Notes: a model not told the origin generated them from the sequence alone. A stretch of DNA of 61,901 bases from Acidiferrobacterales bacterium (GCA_947258385.1 CAMYII010000017.1:1-61901); one strand, 5' to 3'. Counted from the stretch's first letter, positions 18,530-28,158 are shown. Made by a program: numbers and translations.

Positions 18530-19675
18530 TTACCGCTCGTCGGCAACCACATTGTTGTCGTCGCTTGGTGCAGCGGCCGCATTGTTGCGTCGTGCCAGCA
18601 AGACCTTGCCGATGAGTTCGTAGCGCCAGCCCTGCAATAAGACGGCGGGCGGATTGCCCAGCACCAATTGTTTGATGTCATTTCTCGAAGCGATTGCAGC
18701 GGGGGTCATGCCGAGTTCAGCGGCAACCGTTTCCATCTCATCCAGCGCCTCATCACGCAACCGCTTTTCTTCCGGTGTCATTCTATGGGGTTGTTGCCAA
18801 AGCCGTGCCGGTTCCGCTGATTGGCCTCTGGCAATGGCCGCCAGTAACGATACGCCCCATTTCGCGCGTACGGCCTTGTCGAGGCCGGGGATGTGCTGCA
18901 GTTGGGCGGTGGTCTGCGGGACCGCTCTCGCCAGCTCAAGCAGTATCGCGTCACGTAACACCCAATTCCTTGGCAGATCGTGTTGCCGGGCCGTCGATTC
19001 GCGCCAGGCGGCCAATTCCCGCAACGCCGGTTGTTTGTCCGGGGGCAGGGCATGACCCTTTTTGATGCGCAGATAGGCCAGGTCGGGGTCATTCGCATAA
19101 AGCGCCGGATCAGTCAAGCGCTCACAATCCTCTTGCAGCCACTGCTGCCTGCCCAAGGCGGACAGGCTTTGCCGAAAATGTGTATACAGCGCTCGCAGGT
19201 GTCTGACATCATCGGCCGCATAGTCAAGCATGCCTGGCGCTAGCGGCCGGGCCGCCCAGTTTGCACGGGTGTGGGCCTTGGGCAAATGAGTTCCGGTAAC
19301 GCTTTTGACGAGCGCGGCATAACCGATGTTGGTGTCATGTCCGGTGAGCGCGGCAGCGATCTGGGTATCAAACACAGGTGCGAGTGGCTTGCCGGTGAGA
19401 CCGAAAAATATCTCCTGGTCCTGCCGGGCACTGTGCAGGACCTTCAATAATTGTGGACGATAAAGCGCGGTCATCAGCGGTCTCAGGTCCGACAACGCCA
19501 ATGGATCGACACAGGCGACGACGTCCGGGGTTGCGAGCTGGATGAGGCACAATTGCGGAAAATAGGTCTTCTCCCGCATAAACTCCGTATCCAGCGCGAC
19601 CCAGTCCTGGCCGTCAAGGTGCGCGCACAGCTCGATCAGTGTGTCCTGGGTATTGATTAAACCAAGGCCCATCAT
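18530..19675 (-). CDS. rnd: Ribonuclease D
   Basis: About 381 residues (E. coli 375). 3'-5' exoribonuclease acting in tRNA 3' maturation. The DEDDy exonuclease residues are visible: WVALDTEFMREKTY (D, E), LHSARQDQEIFF (D) and LDYAADDVRHL (Y and D). One or two HRDC domains follow (KKGHALPPDKQPALRELAAW and MTPEEKRLRDEALDEME). Start chosen at 19675 because AAGAAG lies directly upstream and the longer frame to 19723 adds only hydrophilic, non-family residues. Two adjacent ATGs (19675, 19672) are equally possible. Transcribed away from the lipoprotein at 19989. Confidence 0.95.
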   Translation of the reverse strand: MMGLGLINTQDTLIELCAHLDGQDWVALDTEFMREKTYFPQLCLIQLATPDVVACVDPLALSDLRPLMTALYRPQLLKVLHSARQDQEIFFGLTGKPLAPVFDTQIAAALTGHDTNIGYAALVKSVTGTHLPKAHTRANWAARPLAPGMLDYAADDVRHLRALYTHFRQSLSALGRQQWLQEDCERLTDPALYANDPDLAYLRIKKGHALPPDKQPALRELAAWRESTARQHDLPRNWVLRDAILLELARAVPQTTAQLQHIPGLDKAVRAKWGVSLLAAIARGQSAEPARLWQQPHRMTPEEKRLRDEALDEMETVAAELGMTPAAIASRNDIKQLVLGNPPAVLLQGWRYELIGKVLLARRNNAAAAPSDDNNVVADER

Positions 19676-19988
19676 CGCTTCTTTTCGATACACTTTTTCG
19701 CTATTGTCTTGTCTGTGCCACAATGTTGTTTCGGAAGCGGCTGCGGAAAAATGCGGCAGTGTACATTAATATTGAAATGCAGCACTAATTTTTTGTTTGC
19801 GTCGAACAACTTGCCACGTGTCCATTGGGTCTGGTTACAGTGGCCCTATTGTTCGGGGACCAACAAGTCTGTCCAGTATGGTTGCTGGTGTCAGCCGTGC
19901 GCTTGAGGCCTTGCCCTCAGCTCGTGTGCGGCGCCGGTCGTGCCGGTATTGGCGCACGCGGCGTCAGGTTGCCGGCCTTTGTGCGCTC
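19676..19988. other. Divergent intergenic region rnd-lipoprotein
   Basis: About 313 bases. The left half is AT-richer and presumably carries the rnd promoter; no strong -35/-10 pair, RNA gene or repeat could be identified. Confidence 0.3.
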
Positions 19989-20429
19989 ATGAAGCGAAAT
20001 TGGCCAAGCAGGCGTTCAGCCGTGGTTTTATTTTGTTGCATCGGTCTGCTGGGGGCCTGTAAGCCTTCCGTGGATGATCTTGATGTACGCGCCATAGAAT
20101 ATATCAAAATAATGGTTGTCTCACCTGGCAATGCCAAAAGACTGGGCGAAATTGCGAAATGTGACGATGTTTCTGCTGACCTCGACGGGCAATCCGCCAA
20201 GATCGCGCTACAATACCTATGGGCACTGCACCAACAGGGTGTTGAGCTCAGGTATTTGCTAGCGGAAAAGCGTTTGTTGCAGGGACATTCCCAAGTGATT
20301 ACTGTTGTTGTATACCAGGGCGACAGAAAGGTCCTCGGTGGAGATGTGTCCAGCTATTTTTTTGACGTGTATTTCGAGCAGAGTAGCACAGGGCTATGGT
20401 GTATCGTCCGGGCCCAGATCCGCTCTTGA
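19989..20429 (+). CDS. Small putative lipoprotein
   Basis: 146 residues, family not recognised. Start at 19989 chosen because it yields a typical lipoprotein signal: MKRNWPSRRSAVVLFCCIGLLGACK, written here only to residue 18 as MKRNWPSRRSAVVLFCCI, with lipobox LLGAC. The longer upstream frame is Arg-rich and unlikely. The mature part (about 122 residues) is mixed alpha/beta, with one Cys (EIAKCDD) besides the lipid Cys and one near the C terminus (LWCIVRA). Asp follows neither position +1 nor +2 of the lipidated Cys (CKPS), which would favour sorting to the outer membrane. Function unknown. Confidence 0.65.
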   Translation: MKRNWPSRRSAVVLFCCIGLLGACKPSVDDLDVRAIEYIKIMVVSPGNAKRLGEIAKCDDVSADLDGQSAKIALQYLWALHQQGVELRYLLAEKRLLQGHSQVITVVVYQGDRKVLGGDVSSYFFDVYFEQSSTGLWCIVRAQIRS

Positions 20430-20610
20430 ATGAGGGCATCATGTATTTGCGCTGACGGCGTTGCCGGGTGCTCCTGCGCAGCAGCTGCGGACGGGAGCCG
20501 GGTATCCTGTGTGTGGCAACGCGCGAAAATGCCAGTGGCCCTGGAGGCATGTACCGCAGTGCGACGGGTCTAGTGTTTGTCGAGCGGGAGCGTTTGGGGC
20601 GGTAGACAAG

Positions 20611-21966
20611 ATGCACATCCATATTCTGGGTATTTGCGGGACGTTCATGGGTGGGCTTGCCGCGATTGCGCGCGAGCTCGGACACCGGGTCACTGGCTCG
20701 GACGCCGGCGCCTACCCGCCTATGAGTACGCAGCTGGCCGAAATGGGGATCGAGGTTTTTCGCGGTTACGACCCGGCAAATCTGCAGCCGCAACCCGAGC
20801 TTGTCATTATCGGTAATGCGTTGTCGCGCGGGAATCCTGAGGTTGAAGCCGTGCTGGAACGCGGCTTGCGTTATACCTCCGGTGCACAATGGCTGGCCGA
20901 ACAGGTGCTCTACGCGCGGCGCTGGACATTGGCGGTAGCCGGTACCCACGGCAAGACCACGACCGCCAGTATGCTGGCCTGGATACTGGAATGCGGAGGC
21001 CTTAATCCGGGTTTCCTCATTGGTGGTGTTCCGTCCGACTTCAATATCTCGGCCCGGCTTGGCAGCTCTCCTTTTTTTGTCATCGAGGCCGATGAGTACG
21101 ATACCGCTTTTTTCGACAAGCGCTCGAAGTTCGTGCACTATCATCCGCGCACTTTGGTCCTCAACAACCTGGAATACGATCACGCCGATATCTTCCCCGA
21201 TCTCGAGGCGATCAAGCGGCAGTTTCATTTTCTAATCCGGACCGTGCCGGCCTCGGGCCTGATCCTGACCAACGGCGCGGACCACCATCTCGTCGACGTG
21301 CTAGCGATGGGCGCGTGGACGCCGGTTCAACAGTTCGGCGGCGAGCGGGGCTGGACGGCGGCACCGGTGTGCGAAGACTGCAGCCGCTTTATCATCAGGC
21401 GCGATGGTCAGGATGGGGGGGAAGTAAACTGGGACCTGATCGGCCGGCATAATATGCTGAACGGTCTCGCGGCCGTGGCCGCAGCCTGCCACGCCGGGGT
21501 GCCGGTGGCAACGGCAACCGGAGCGCTCAACCGATTTGCCGGGGTGAAGCGGCGACTGCAAGTGCGCGGTAGCGAGGGCGGCATTACAGTGTATGACGAT
21601 TTTGCCCATCACCCAACGGCCATCGACAGCACCTTGAAGGCGCTTCGGGCGCGCGTCGGCAAGGCCCGTATCATCGCGATATTGGAGCCGCGCTCCAATA
21701 CGATGCGTATGGGTATTCACCGGGACACGCTGGCCGGGTCACTGAGCGAGGCGGACCGGGTCTACCTGGTCAGGCCGGCGGGTATGGATTGGGACCTGGA
21801 GGTCGTGGCCAACAGGCTCGACGGGAAGGCCAGTGTCTGTGGCAGTGCCGATGAGGTCGTGGCGGCGCTAAGGAGCGAGCTGCGGCCCCATGATCATGTG
21901 CTGATCATGAGTAACGGCGGGTTTGACGATATTCACAACAAGGTACTGGCAGGCCTGCGCGGCTGA
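20611..21966 (+). CDS. mpl: UDP-N-acetylmuramate:L-Ala-gamma-D-Glu-meso-Dap ligase
   Basis: 451 residues. Murein-recycling ligase that joins recovered tripeptide to UDP-MurNAc. Mur-ligase architecture: N-terminal HIHILGICGTFMGGLA, ATP loop VAGTHGKTTTASML, ENEYD-like IEADEYDTAFFDKRSKF typical of Mpl, then YDDFAHHPTAI in the C-terminal domain. Start at 20611 (MHIHILG) matches the family N terminus; the longer frame adds 50 unrelated residues. With mltA upstream in the neighbourhood, two steps of wall turnover are encoded nearby, though not in one operon. Confidence 0.96.
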   Translation: MHIHILGICGTFMGGLAAIARELGHRVTGSDAGAYPPMSTQLAEMGIEVFRGYDPANLQPQPELVIIGNALSRGNPEVEAVLERGLRYTSGAQWLAEQVLYARRWTLAVAGTHGKTTTASMLAWILECGGLNPGFLIGGVPSDFNISARLGSSPFFVIEADEYDTAFFDKRSKFVHYHPRTLVLNNLEYDHADIFPDLEAIKRQFHFLIRTVPASGLILTNGADHHLVDVLAMGAWTPVQQFGGERGWTAAPVCEDCSRFIIRRDGQDGGEVNWDLIGRHNMLNGLAAVAAACHAGVPVATATGALNRFAGVKRRLQVRGSEGGITVYDDFAHHPTAIDSTLKALRARVGKARIIAILEPRSNTMRMGIHRDTLAGSLSEADRVYLVRPAGMDWDLEVVANRLDGKASVCGSADEVVAALRSELRPHDHVLIMSNGGFDDIHNKVLAGLRG

Positions 21967-21982
21967 TGCCGAGACCCCACGG

Positions 21983-22558
21983 ATGATGGATGCGCTTCCC
22001 CTGTTTCCGCTCCAGTGTGTGTTGTTTCCCGATGGGCGGCGTGAATTGCGCGTCTTCGAAAAGCGTTACATGGATATGGCTGCCGGTTGCATGAAAGACG
22101 AGCAACCGTTCGGTGTGTGCCTGATCAAACAAGGTCACGAGGTGGGGGCGGCGGCAAACCCGCATCGTGTCGGCACCTCGGCGTATATCAAGCAATGGGC
22201 CATGCCGCAGTCGGGCATATTAGCCCTGGCGGTGCGTGGCCGGAGACGGTTTCGTGTCCGCGGGATACAGGTGCAGAAGGACCAGTTGATCTTGGCGCAT
22301 GTGGAGTGGCTGCCGACTGAACTTCCAATGCCGGTGCCTGACAAACAACTTAGCCTGGTCAGATTCCTGCGCCAGATATTGAAGGAGACCGGCGCCGCCC
22401 GGTATTTTGCTGCGCCGGCGTGGGACCAGGCGGGCTGGGTAGCCAACCGCCTGGCGGAAGCGCTGCCGATCGCCAACCGGCAGCGGCAGGCGCTGCTCGA
22501 GATGGATGATCCGGTGCAGCGTTTGGAGCGTCTGGCAGGGATGCTCAAACATGGCTGA
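21983..22558 (+). CDS. LON substrate-binding domain protein
   Basis: 191 residues. The sequence matches the N-terminal domain of Lon protease in isolation: LPLFPLQCVLFPDGRRELRVFEKRYMDM, then FGVCLIKQGHEVG and a C-terminal helical part (RQALLEMDDPVQRLERLAGML). No ATPase or protease domain is present. Stand-alone proteins of this type are widespread, with no settled function. Two adjacent ATGs (21983, 21986) can serve as start; the frame is 16 bases downstream of mpl, so co-transcription is likely. Confidence 0.9.
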   Translation: MMDALPLFPLQCVLFPDGRRELRVFEKRYMDMAAGCMKDEQPFGVCLIKQGHEVGAAANPHRVGTSAYIKQWAMPQSGILALAVRGRRRFRVRGIQVQKDQLILAHVEWLPTELPMPVPDKQLSLVRFLRQILKETGAARYFAAPAWDQAGWVANRLAEALPIANRQRQALLEMDDPVQRLERLAGMLKHG

Positions 22559-22641
22559 CGCAGCGCGGGCGCGATCACCGCGGGTTGCGTCATCGCGCAG
22601 TTTTCACTAGGCTTTTGCATGACCATTTGGAGAGTTCCTTG

Positions 22642-23268
22642 ATGAAAAAAATTGTTTTTGCTCTGCTTTTGATGGGATTGGTGCCGCCGTTGGCCGCAGC
22701 CGAATATGTGGAGGGCAGGCATTATCTTGAAATCCCCTTCGGCGGTTCTCCCGACACGGGTGACAAGGTCGAGGTGCGCGAATTTTTCTGGTACGGCTGC
22801 CAACATTGTCTGACGCTGGAGCCGATCATTGATCACTGGCTCAAGACAAAACCGAAAAAGGCCTTGTTTGTGAGAACGCCGGCATTCTTGCCCCGCAACA
22901 CCGTGCATGCCAAGGCGTTTTACACGTTCGAGTCCCTTGGCGTGACTGACAAACTGCACGGCGAGTTTTTCGACGCCGTGCAGATCCGCCAACAAAGAAT
23001 GGCCGATGATGCCAGCGTGATCGGTTTCGCCGTCAAGCACGGGGTCGATGAGAAGGCCTTTACCAAGGCGTACAACTCCTTTGGGGTCGATGTCAAGGTC
23101 AGGGAGGCCACGATGCTTGCGCAGAAGTACGGTCTCAGCTCAGTGCCGACGCTGGTCGTGGACGGTAGGTATCTTACGACCGCCACCATGGCAGGCGGCA
23201 ACGGTGCCGTTATGCAGGTCGTCAATCAGCTGGTCGAAAAAGCGGCCAAAGAGCGTGCGAGCCGGTAG
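22642..23268 (+). CDS. dsbA: Periplasmic thiol:disulfide interchange protein DsbA
   Basis: 208 residues with a signal peptide (KKIVFALLLMGLVPPLAAA, cleavage near AEYVEG). Thioredoxin fold with active site WYGCQHC in FFWYGCQHCLTLEP; the CQHC dipeptide differs from CPHC of E. coli, where the Pro is usual. The cis-Pro loop is visible as SSVPTLVVDGRY. It oxidises cysteines of exported proteins, which here would include PilQ-system or cytochrome partners. Start at 22642 is set by the signal peptide; AGAG lies upstream. Confidence 0.93.
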   Translation: MKKIVFALLLMGLVPPLAAAEYVEGRHYLEIPFGGSPDTGDKVEVREFFWYGCQHCLTLEPIIDHWLKTKPKKALFVRTPAFLPRNTVHAKAFYTFESLGVTDKLHGEFFDAVQIRQQRMADDASVIGFAVKHGVDEKAFTKAYNSFGVDVKVREATMLAQKYGLSSVPTLVVDGRYLTTATMAGGNGAVMQVVNQLVEKAAKERASR

Positions 23269-23519
23269 CGTGGCCCTGGCGTGAGCGCGGGGTTTCGCCG
23301 GGCGCCGTAGGTCCACTGGCGCAGGCCCCGTGATCTTTGCCGAAAAGGGGCGTGCACTCGCTGCCGCATGGATATCCCCCGGCCTTGCAGGCCGTCCTGC
23401 GTGCATGGCCGTTGGTCCGGCCAACGCGATTCTCGTACGTTGTTTGCGATCACGCATTAAACTTTTTACGCGCAAGCGACTCATAAAGATTTTACAGCGA
23501 ACAGAACAAGACCAGGCCC

Positions 23520-25151
23520 GTGAACGCAGCACAGCTTTTTGTGAAATGTCTGGAGAACGAAGGCGTTGAAGTGCTGTTCGGGATTCCCGGTGAGGAAAAC
23601 CTCGATGTCATGGACGCCCTGCTCGATTCTGATATTAAGTTCATTACGACACGTCACGAGCAGGGCGCGGCCTTTATGGCCGATGTCTATGGCCGCCTTA
23701 CCGGCAAGGCCGGAGTGTGTTTATCGACCCTGGGACCCGGGGCCACCAATCTGGTGACCGGCGTGGCCGATGCCAATATGGATCATGCGCCGTTGGTGGC
23801 CATCGCTGGCCAGGCGGGGACGACGCGGTTGCACAAGGAATCCCATCAGGTGCTCGACCTGGTCAACCTGTTCCGGCCGCTGACCAAGTATGCGACCCAG
23901 ATCCTGGAACCCGAGATCGTGCCGGAGGTAGTGCGCAAGGCCTTCAAACTCGCCCAAGTGGAGAAGCCCGGAGCGTGTTTCATCGACTTTCCCGAAAACA
24001 TCGCCGCCATGCCGGTGGATGGCGAACCGTTGCACGTGCAGGCGGCGGCCGCGCCCAGTCCGGCGCTGCACAAGGTCAAGCAAGCGGCGAAGCTCATTTC
24101 CGGGGCCCGCTTTCCGATTATCATGGCCGGCAACGGGGTGGTCCGCGCGGGCGCCTCGGAGATGTTGATCGCGTTCGCGGAAACGCTAAACATTCCGGTG
24201 GCCACCACCTTCATGGCCAAGGGCGCCATCCCGAGTTCCCACCCTCTTAGCCTCGCCACTGTCGGGCTGCAGTCCCATGATTACGTGTCCTGCGGGTTCG
24301 ACCGCGCCGACGTCATCCTCTGCGTGGGCTACGACATTGTCGAATACCACCCCCACCTCTGGCACAAGACCCGTGACCGCAAGATTGTGCACATCGATAC
24401 GCTGCCCGCGGAGGTCGATGCGCACTACATCGTGGCCGCGGGCCTCGTCGGGGATATCGGCGCGTCCCTGGCGGCGTTGATGGGCGAGACCACGCCCCAC
24501 CCGGGTCAGGACTTCCGTGGCTTGCGCGATGTGATAGCGGCCGATCTTGCCTGGCAGGCCGATGCCGGCGATTTCCCGCTCAAGCCACAGCGGATTATTT
24601 ACGATCTGCGCCAGGCCCTGGATGACGAGGACGTGGCGATCGTTGATGTCGGTGCCCACAAGATGTGGATGGCGCGGATGTACCGGGCCGAACGCCCGAA
24701 CACCTGCATCATTTCAAACGGATTTGCCAGCATGGGCATCGCCGTGCCGGGCGCAATGGCGGCCGCCTATGCCCTGCCCGGGCGCAAGGTCGTGGCGGTC
24801 ACCGGCGATGCCGGTTTCCTTATGAACTCTCAGGAAATAGAGACCGCCGTGCGCCTGGGCACGCCCTTCGTTGTACTGGTGTGGAACGATGGTGCCTATG
24901 GCTTGATCGAATGGAAACAGATGGTCGAGTTCAAGCGGGCGTCTCATATTACGTTCCGCAACCCGGATCTGGTGAAATATGCGGAGTCGTTCGGTGCCAG
25001 CGGCTACCGCATAGAGCGGGCGGAGCAACTACTGCCGATCCTGAAACAGGCCTTGTCCGAAGAGACGGTCAGTATCATCGACTGTCCCGTGGATTACAGC
25101 GAGAACCTGAAGCTGACCGAAAAACTCGGAGAGAAGGTCTGTCCCATATAA
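23520..25151 (+). CDS. Acetolactate synthase, AlsS-like catalytic subunit
   Basis: 543 residues, GTG start. ThDP enzyme: catalytic Glu in TTRHEQGAAFMADVYGR, cofactor motif GDAGFLMNSQEIETA with downstream VWNDGAYGLI. The stretch RLHKESHQVLDLVNLFRPLTKYA resembles the catabolic AlsS type more than the biosynthetic IlvB/IlvI type. No regulatory small subunit (IlvN/IlvH) and no acetolactate decarboxylase are adjacent, consistent with a stand-alone enzyme. Expected reaction: two pyruvate to 2-acetolactate plus CO2. Other ThDP carboligase or decarboxylase substrates cannot be excluded. Preceded by 250 bases without a gene. Confidence 0.85.
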   Translation: MNAAQLFVKCLENEGVEVLFGIPGEENLDVMDALLDSDIKFITTRHEQGAAFMADVYGRLTGKAGVCLSTLGPGATNLVTGVADANMDHAPLVAIAGQAGTTRLHKESHQVLDLVNLFRPLTKYATQILEPEIVPEVVRKAFKLAQVEKPGACFIDFPENIAAMPVDGEPLHVQAAAAPSPALHKVKQAAKLISGARFPIIMAGNGVVRAGASEMLIAFAETLNIPVATTFMAKGAIPSSHPLSLATVGLQSHDYVSCGFDRADVILCVGYDIVEYHPHLWHKTRDRKIVHIDTLPAEVDAHYIVAAGLVGDIGASLAALMGETTPHPGQDFRGLRDVIAADLAWQADAGDFPLKPQRIIYDLRQALDDEDVAIVDVGAHKMWMARMYRAERPNTCIISNGFASMGIAVPGAMAAAYALPGRKVVAVTGDAGFLMNSQEIETAVRLGTPFVVLVWNDGAYGLIEWKQMVEFKRASHITFRNPDLVKYAESFGASGYRIERAEQLLPILKQALSEETVSIIDCPVDYSENLKLTEKLGEKVCPI

Positions 25152-25300
25152 GCGGGGCTTATGCCCGGCAAAGTCCGGTTGTGCTTGATTCTGAAAACGG
25201 CGCCCGCATAATCATTTCAGTGCCGGTGGCGGTTTTGGCGAGGGGCAGGTGGGTGTATTATCCGGTTGTCGCCATGGATGAGAGGCGTAGTCATGGAAAA

Positions 25301-25377
<77 letters not shown>

Positions 25378-25387
25378 TGGGAGCGCA

Positions 25388-25417
25388 AGGATACCTGCCA
25401 ATTCGGACAGCGTCCAA
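25388..25417 (-). promoter_or_regulatory. Possible promoter of the tRNA-Arg gene
   Basis: On the minus strand TTGGAC (25412-25417) and TATCCT (25388-25393) are 18 bases apart and end about 10 bases before the tRNA. Match is moderate; position is ideal. Confidence 0.35.
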
Positions 25418-25534
25418 TATCCGGCGGGGTAATTCTTTCTTTTTTGAGCCGGTTGGTTATACTACGCGGCCGAAAAATTCGGGTTCCGGCCTTGCGGTGG
25501 CCGGGCGGATCAGCAAGCAAAAAAGGATTCGGTT

Positions 25535-26026
25535 ATGAGCAACATGACAGATCGTGATTTCGTTAAGAACTTCTCCCTGATGACCGCGGCCCTGGCCGCG
25601 CTGGCAGTCGTGATTTTCATCATTGCCCAGGTCATGGGATCAAAGACCACGGCCATAAGCGCCGCGGACAACCCCGAGGAGCAGCAGACGCTCGCCCAGC
25701 GTATCAAGCCGGTCGGTGAGTTCAGCACGGCGAGCGCAGTGATGAATGCGGTGGTCCCGGTGGCGTCGGCAGCGACCGACGGCAAGGCCACCTACAGCAC
25801 CTCGTGCGCGGCCTGTCACGGCACCGGTGCGGCGGGTGCGCCCAAACTGGGCGACAAGGCCGAGTGGACCGCGCGTATCGCCCAGGGCAAGGACGTATTG
25901 TACAAGCATGCGCTTGGCGGCTATCAGGGCAAGAAGGGCTTTATGCCCGCCAAGGGCGGTAATGGCAGCCTGAGCGACGATGCCGTCAAGGCGGCCGTGG
26001 ATCACATGGTGGCGGCCTCCAAATAG
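25535..26026 (+). CDS. Cytochrome c5 family protein
   Basis: 163 residues. One N-terminal membrane helix (about 14-36, LMTAALAALAVVIFIIAQVMG) anchors a periplasmic class I cytochrome c. The heme site is SCAACHGTG (CxxCH). The axial Met lies in KKGFMPAKGG, and the domain ends with a typical helix (DDAVKAAVDHMVAAS). The stretch GAPKLGDKAEW is characteristic of cytochrome c5. Likely an electron carrier to a terminal oxidase. A TATACT (25458-25463) upstream may be its -10. A strong terminator follows. Confidence 0.94.
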   Translation: MSNMTDRDFVKNFSLMTAALAALAVVIFIIAQVMGSKTTAISAADNPEEQQTLAQRIKPVGEFSTASAVMNAVVPVASAATDGKATYSTSCAACHGTGAAGAPKLGDKAEWTARIAQGKDVLYKHALGGYQGKKGFMPAKGGNGSLSDDAVKAAVDHMVAASK

Positions 26027-26054
26027 AGACGCAGGGCGGATTTTGAATGAAGCG

Positions 26055-26084
26055 GAAAGCGGCCCTGAGGGCCGCTTTCTTTTT
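26055..26084. terminator. Strong bidirectional rho-independent terminator
   Basis: An 11-bp perfect GC-rich stem (GAAAGCGGCCC / GGGCCGCTTTC) with loop TGA is followed by TTTTT. It lies between the convergent cytochrome c5 and yifB genes and has an A-tract on the other side, so it can serve both. Confidence 0.9.
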
Positions 26085-26132
26085 GGGCGTTTTCCAGGCG
26101 GGTAAAGGGGGTCCGGGCGCTGTGTGCCGCGC

Positions 26133-27653
26133 TCAGTTAGGCAGCTGCCGATCCAGACAGCGGTACTGGATGGCCTCTTTGAGGTGGACGGGCGTAATGT
26201 CGTGACTGCCCTCCAGGTCGGCAATCGTGCGCACGACCTTGAGAATACGGTGATAGGCGCGCGCGCTCAGTCCGAAGCGCGCCATGGCGCGCTCCATCAA
26301 CCGCTGGCATTCCTGGTCTAAGGCGCAGAGCCGCTCGATCGTCCGGTTGCTGAGCGCGCTGTTGGCGCACTGGCTGCGCTTGAGCTGTTGCCGGCGCGCC
26401 CGTTCCACCCGCCGTCTCACCACCGCGCTGGATTCCGCCGAGGGCGGGGAGCGTGCGATCAGCAGCTCGCGCGGCACCGCGGGCACCTCGATCTGCATAT
26501 CGATCCGGTCGAGCAGCGGACCTGAGATCCGGGCGCGGTAAGCGCGCACTTTCTCGGGCGTGCAGTGGCAGCGGCCGGAGGCATCGCCGTAATAGCCGCA
26601 GGGGCACGGGTTCATCGCCGCCACCAGTTGAAAGCGCGCCGGATACTCCGCCTGCCGGGCCGCGCGCGAGATGGTGATGGTGCCGGACTCCAGAGGCTCG
26701 CGCAGCACCTCCAGCACCCGCCGGTCGAATTCCGGCAGTTCATCGAGAAACAACACGCCGTGATGCGCCAGCGAAATCTCCCCGGGCCGTGGATGGCTGC
26801 CGCCGCCGACCAGGGCCACTCCGGAGGCGGTGTGGTGCGGCGCGCGGAACGGACGCTGCTTCCACGTCTTGAGATTGAAATCCTGATCACTGATCGAATG
26901 CACCGAGGCCGTCTCCAGCGCCTCCTGGTCTGCCATCGCCGGCAGGATGCCCGGAAGGCGGCTCGCCAGCATGGTTTTGCCGGCACCCGGCGGTCCGATC
27001 AACAGCAGGCTGTGGCCGCCGGCCGCGGCGATTTCCAGGGCGCGTTTGGCGTGATGCTGCCCTCTGATCTCCGCCAGATCGGGGGCCGTGGCGTCTGCGG
27101 TGATGGGCGCCGCCGCGTGCACCGGCAGCGGGTTCTGGTTCCTGAGGTGAGCGCTGACTTCGAGTAAATGGCGGGCGCCAAGGACCGTGGCGCCGGAGGC
27201 AAGCCCGGCCTCGTCCGCGTTCTGCACGGGCACTATCAGCGCGCGGCCGTGCTGCCGGGTCTGCAGGGCCGCGGTCAGCGCGCCCCGGACCGGGCGCAGT
27301 TCACCCGTCAGCGACAGCTCACCGAGAAACTCGTGGCCTTCCAGGGCATTCTGCGGCAGCTGGCCGCTGGCGGCGAGGATGCCGACGGCGATGGGCAGGT
27401 CGAAACGCCCGCCCTCCTTGGGCAGGTCGGCCGGTGCCAGATTGATGGTGATGCGGCGCGCGGGGAACTCGAAGCGGGTGTTTTGCAGGGCGCTGCGCAC
27501 CCGGTCCTTGCTCTCGCGCACCGCGGCCTCGGGCAGGCCGACAATCGAGAGATTGGGCAGTCCGTTTGCCAGATGGACCTCGACGGTGACCGGCGGGGCG
27601 TCGATGCCCGCTTGCGCCCGGCTATGGATGACCGCAAGCGCCATGGCGTCCAT
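26133..27653 (-). CDS. comM: YifB/ComM family Mg-chelatase-like AAA ATPase
   Basis: 506 residues. N-terminal Lon-S5-like fold (ALAVIHSRAQAGIDAPPVTVEVHL), then a Mg-chelatase AAA+ domain: Walker A LIGPPGAGKTMLASRLPG, Walker B VLFLDELPEF, and sensor regions AMNPCPCGYYG. The family includes ComM, a hexameric helicase for branch migration in natural transformation in some bacteria, and proteins of broader distribution. Two in-frame ATGs at 27653 and 27644 (MALAVIHS) are possible; the second begins closer to the family consensus. ubiK lies 25 bases upstream on the same strand. Confidence 0.94.
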   Translation of the reverse strand: MDAMALAVIHSRAQAGIDAPPVTVEVHLANGLPNLSIVGLPEAAVRESKDRVRSALQNTRFEFPARRITINLAPADLPKEGGRFDLPIAVGILAASGQLPQNALEGHEFLGELSLTGELRPVRGALTAALQTRQHGRALIVPVQNADEAGLASGATVLGARHLLEVSAHLRNQNPLPVHAAAPITADATAPDLAEIRGQHHAKRALEIAAAGGHSLLLIGPPGAGKTMLASRLPGILPAMADQEALETASVHSISDQDFNLKTWKQRPFRAPHHTASGVALVGGGSHPRPGEISLAHHGVLFLDELPEFDRRVLEVLREPLESGTITISRAARQAEYPARFQLVAAMNPCPCGYYGDASGRCHCTPEKVRAYRARISGPLLDRIDMQIEVPAVPRELLIARSPPSAESSAVVRRRVERARRQQLKRSQCANSALSNRTIERLCALDQECQRLMERAMARFGLSARAYHRILKVVRTIADLEGSHDITPVHLKEAIQYRCLDRQLPN

Positions 27654-27678
27654 TCCGCATGTGGTAATGCCTCCCTCG

Positions 27679-27921
27679 TTATTTTTTCAACAGCTGTTTT
27701 TCCAGCGCCTCAACGGTCTTCTCCAGTGCATTCAGCCGCTCGCGGGTGCGCGCCAGTACCGCTTCCTGGACTTCGAGTTCCTCGCGTGTCACGAGTCCGA
27801 GGCGGTCCAGCGAGGCGTTCAGCGCCGCCCGCACGTTGGTTTCGATCTCTTTGGACAGCCCCGTGGGCAGCACCGCGGTCATCGCGGCCGTGAGCTGGTC
27901 CAGGATTTTCTGGTCAATCAT
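27679..27921 (-). CDS. ubiK: Ubiquinone biosynthesis accessory factor UbiK (BMFP family)
   Basis: 80 residues. The N-terminal half is an amphipathic helix (KILDQLTAAMTAVL, then GLSKEIETNVRAAL); the C-terminal half is a heptad coiled coil (REELEVQEAVLARTRERL, EKTVEALEKQL). This matches the BMFP/YqiC family; UbiK forms trimers with UbiJ and supports aerobic ubiquinone synthesis. UbiJ is not in this window. Placed 25 bases upstream of yifB, as in many Gammaproteobacteria. Confidence 0.92.
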   Translation of the reverse strand: MIDQKILDQLTAAMTAVLPTGLSKEIETNVRAALNASLDRLGLVTREELEVQEAVLARTRERLNALEKTVEALEKQLLKK

Positions 27922-28158
27922 GTCGCTTCATTAGTTCGTGTGGCTCACCTTGTCCGGGATGCTGTGCATCGCCGTTGCCGGCATTATGAGGCATCTGTAC
28001 GAGGAAAAACACGGTCTTGTTTGGATGTTATGCATTGAGTGCACGGGGTTCCTGATCGCATGCCATGGGCAGGTCGGTGTGAAGCGCGTTCGAGTCACCG
28101 GCACACCGCCCCGAACGGGTGGCGATCGCAACGTTCTTTGGTTCCTGGCCCGGCGTCG

